Position numbers and translations under genes: made by a program. Under the pieces are notes generated by a model. That model was not told the origin of the DNA and did not search any database. It saw only the letters and a list, made by a program, of their open reading frames with translations. From contig CP018227.1 of the NCBI GenBank assembly GCA_016865035.1, forward strand, positions 3,878,115-3,942,114: a DNA stretch of 64,000 nt, read 5' to 3'. This DNA is from Kordiimonadales bacterium IMCC3096 (lineage in GTDB: Bacteria > Pseudomonadota > Alphaproteobacteria > Minwuiales > Minwuiaceae). Below are positions 62,957 to 64,000 of the stretch, one piece after another; within the stretch, counting starts at the first letter, position 1; the number at the start of each line of letters is the position of its first letter.

Positions 62957-63688
62957 ATGAACCCGACCCCGAAATCCGTCCGATCGCCGTTCATGGCGCG
63001 GATGCGTACGTATTTCCTGACCGGTGTCATCGTCGCCGCGCCGATTTCGATCACGATCTATGTCACCTGGTCGATCATCGAATGGTTCGATGAGCAGTTC
63101 CTGCCACTTGTTCCCGATCTGCCGCCACATATTGCCGAACGGCTGAAACTGCCATTCGACCTGCCGTTCGAGATTCCGGGCCTTGGTCTGGTCGTGGCTC
63201 TGGTGGGCCTGACGGTCATCGGATTCCTGACCGCGAACCTGCTTGGTCGCTCGGTGGTGAAGCTGGGTGAGCGGCTGGTGGACCGGATGCCGATCGTGCG
63301 TGGCATCTACAATGTCCTGAAGCAGCTCTTCGAGACCGTCCTGACCGATTCCAGCAAGGCGTTCCAGCACGCGGCGCTGGTCGAATACCCGCGCCGCGGT
63401 CTCTACACCATCGGTTTCGTTGCCGGGGATACCAAGGGCGAGGTGCTGCGGCGGACGGAGCTTGATCTGGTCAGCGTCTATGTGCCGACCACGCCGAACC
63501 CGTCTTCCGGATTCATCCTGTTCATTCCGCGGGAGGATGTGCGGGTGCTGGACATGACGGTCGAACAGGCCATGAAGTATGTCGTTTCGGTCGGTGTCGT
63601 GGTGCCGCCGGACCTGAAGGCCCGGCCGTTGCCGACCAATGATCCGGCGTCGGTTGACGGCGATCCGGATGTGCGGCGTTCAGCCTGA
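62957..63688 (+). CDS. DUF502-domain membrane protein
   Basis: A 243-residue protein with two N-terminal membrane helices (YFLTGVIVAAPISITIYVTW and LGLVVALVGLTVIGFLTANL) and a soluble C-terminal part; VDRMPIVRGIYNVLKQLFET and VYVPTTPNPSSGFILFIPRE are DUF502 landmarks. Function is unknown. ATG 62957 is chosen; the frame is open upstream into the divergent region. It converges with recG, and their 3' ends overlap by 9 bases, the usual alphaproteobacterial neighbourhood. Confidence 0.9.
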   Translation: MNPTPKSVRSPFMARMRTYFLTGVIVAAPISITIYVTWSIIEWFDEQFLPLVPDLPPHIAERLKLPFDLPFEIPGLGLVVALVGLTVIGFLTANLLGRSVVKLGERLVDRMPIVRGIYNVLKQLFETVLTDSSKAFQHAALVEYPRRGLYTIGFVAGDTKGEVLRRTELDLVSVYVPTTPNPSSGFILFIPREDVRVLDMTVEQAMKYVVSVGVVVPPDLKARPLPTNDPASVDGDPDVRRSA

Positions 63689-64000
63689 CTTGAGGTAGCG
63701 GATCGCGGCATCGCGTTCGAAGAGGTACAGCAGCGTCCGCAGGTCGGGACCGCGCTTGCCCTGGAGTTCGGGATCATTGTTGACGATCAGCCGCGCATCA
63801 TCATGGGCGGCGGCCAGAAGATCCTGATCCCGTTCCACCCGCGCCAGCTTCATCGGCGGCAGACCGCTCTGTCGCGTGCCCAGCAGGTCACCGCCACCGC
63901 GCAGACGGAAATCCTCCTCCGCGATCAGGAATCCGTCATCCGTGTCCCGCAGCACCTCCAGCCGCTTTCTGGCGGTTTCACCCAGCGGCGGGCGGTAGAG
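63680..64000 (-). CDS. recG: ATP-dependent DNA helicase RecG, C-terminal part only
   Basis: About 106 residues of the RecG C-terminus, which continues beyond the window. The protein is a branch-migrating helicase for stalled forks and recombination intermediates. Seen: LYRPPLGETARKRLEVLRDT, GFLIAEEDFRLRGGGDLLGT and RQSGLPPMKLARVERDQDLL, including the TRG (RecG/Mfd) motif, with the terminus AIRYLKSG. The cut at 64000 is the window edge. Confidence 0.95.
   Translation of the reverse strand, partial: LYRPPLGETARKRLEVLRDTDDGFLIAEEDFRLRGGGDLLGTRQSGLPPMKLARVERDQDLLAAAHDDARLIVNNDPELQGKRGPDLRTLLYLFERDAAIRYLKSG

Overview
The window is a GC-rich bacterial chromosome segment with about 60 protein genes and one tRNA. 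It has no rRNA, CRISPR array, phage or insertion sequence that I can see. Gram-negative character follows from kdsA (Kdo for LPS) and an RND efflux pair. Alphaproteobacterial affiliation is inferred from several gene orders: kdsA-eno; HDAC-family / xseB / ispA / dxs; and ispB divergent from DUF2007 / methyltransferase / S49 peptidase. A PAS_5-type protein and a plant-type glutamate-cysteine ligase point the same way. A free-living, metabolically versatile member of a Rhodospirillales-like lineage would fit, but the genus cannot be named from sequence reading alone.

Layout. 1-2132: kdsA (5' cut) and eno. 2197-7490 (minus): an IclR-led operon with acyl-CoA dehydrogenase, class III CoA-transferase, MaoC hydratase, CitE-like CoA-ester lyase and crotonase, preceded upstream by a DMT exporter, gshA and rsmE. 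10784-13335 (plus): amidohydrolase, enoyl-CoA hydratase, CoA-binding protein. 13370-15056: a PAS_5 protein and a SprA-related HEXXH protein. 15105-19693 (minus): VOC protein, TRAP transporter (P, Q, M) and TauD/TfdA dioxygenase, divergent from a flavin monooxygenase of Baeyer-Villiger type. 21665-26305: ureidoglycolate lyase, ureidoglycine aminohydrolase and RpiR regulator, divergent from a polar amino-acid ABC importer without a local ATPase. 26477-31477 (plus): two acyl-CoA dehydrogenases, a MaoC-type hydratase and an AMP-forming ligase. 31500-35111: SMP-30, pirin and a second ligase. 35419-39735: tRNA-Pro(CGG), ispB and housekeeping genes, then a cupin / citryl-CoA-lyase pair. 39751-46243 (minus): uvrB, then dxs-ispA-xseB-HDAC. 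46373-51686 (plus): RND efflux, SixA-like phosphatase, VOC protein. 51696-58590 (minus): a branched-chain amino-acid-type ABC importer with an acyl-CoA ligase inside the operon. 58696-62693 (minus): a four-PAS soluble histidine kinase, an isoprenylcysteine methyltransferase-like protein and a type III polyketide synthase. 62957-64000: DUF502 membrane protein and the 3' end of recG.

The theme of the accessory parts is uptake and CoA-dependent breakdown of organic acids. There are three importers, three AMP-forming ligases, three acyl-CoA dehydrogenases, two MaoC proteins, two crotonases, a CoA-transferase and two C-C lyases. The most notable points are: an IclR operator-like array lying on the regulator's own start codon; dctQ and dctM in one frame separated by TAG, with an apparent CTG start; a Baeyer-Villiger-type enzyme whose signature His is Phe; a 29-codon leader ORF overlapping an acyl-CoA dehydrogenase start; a cupin overlapping a citrate-synthase-fold lyase; a nested palindrome on the promoter of the ABC/ligase operon; and the type III PKS / methyltransferase pair.
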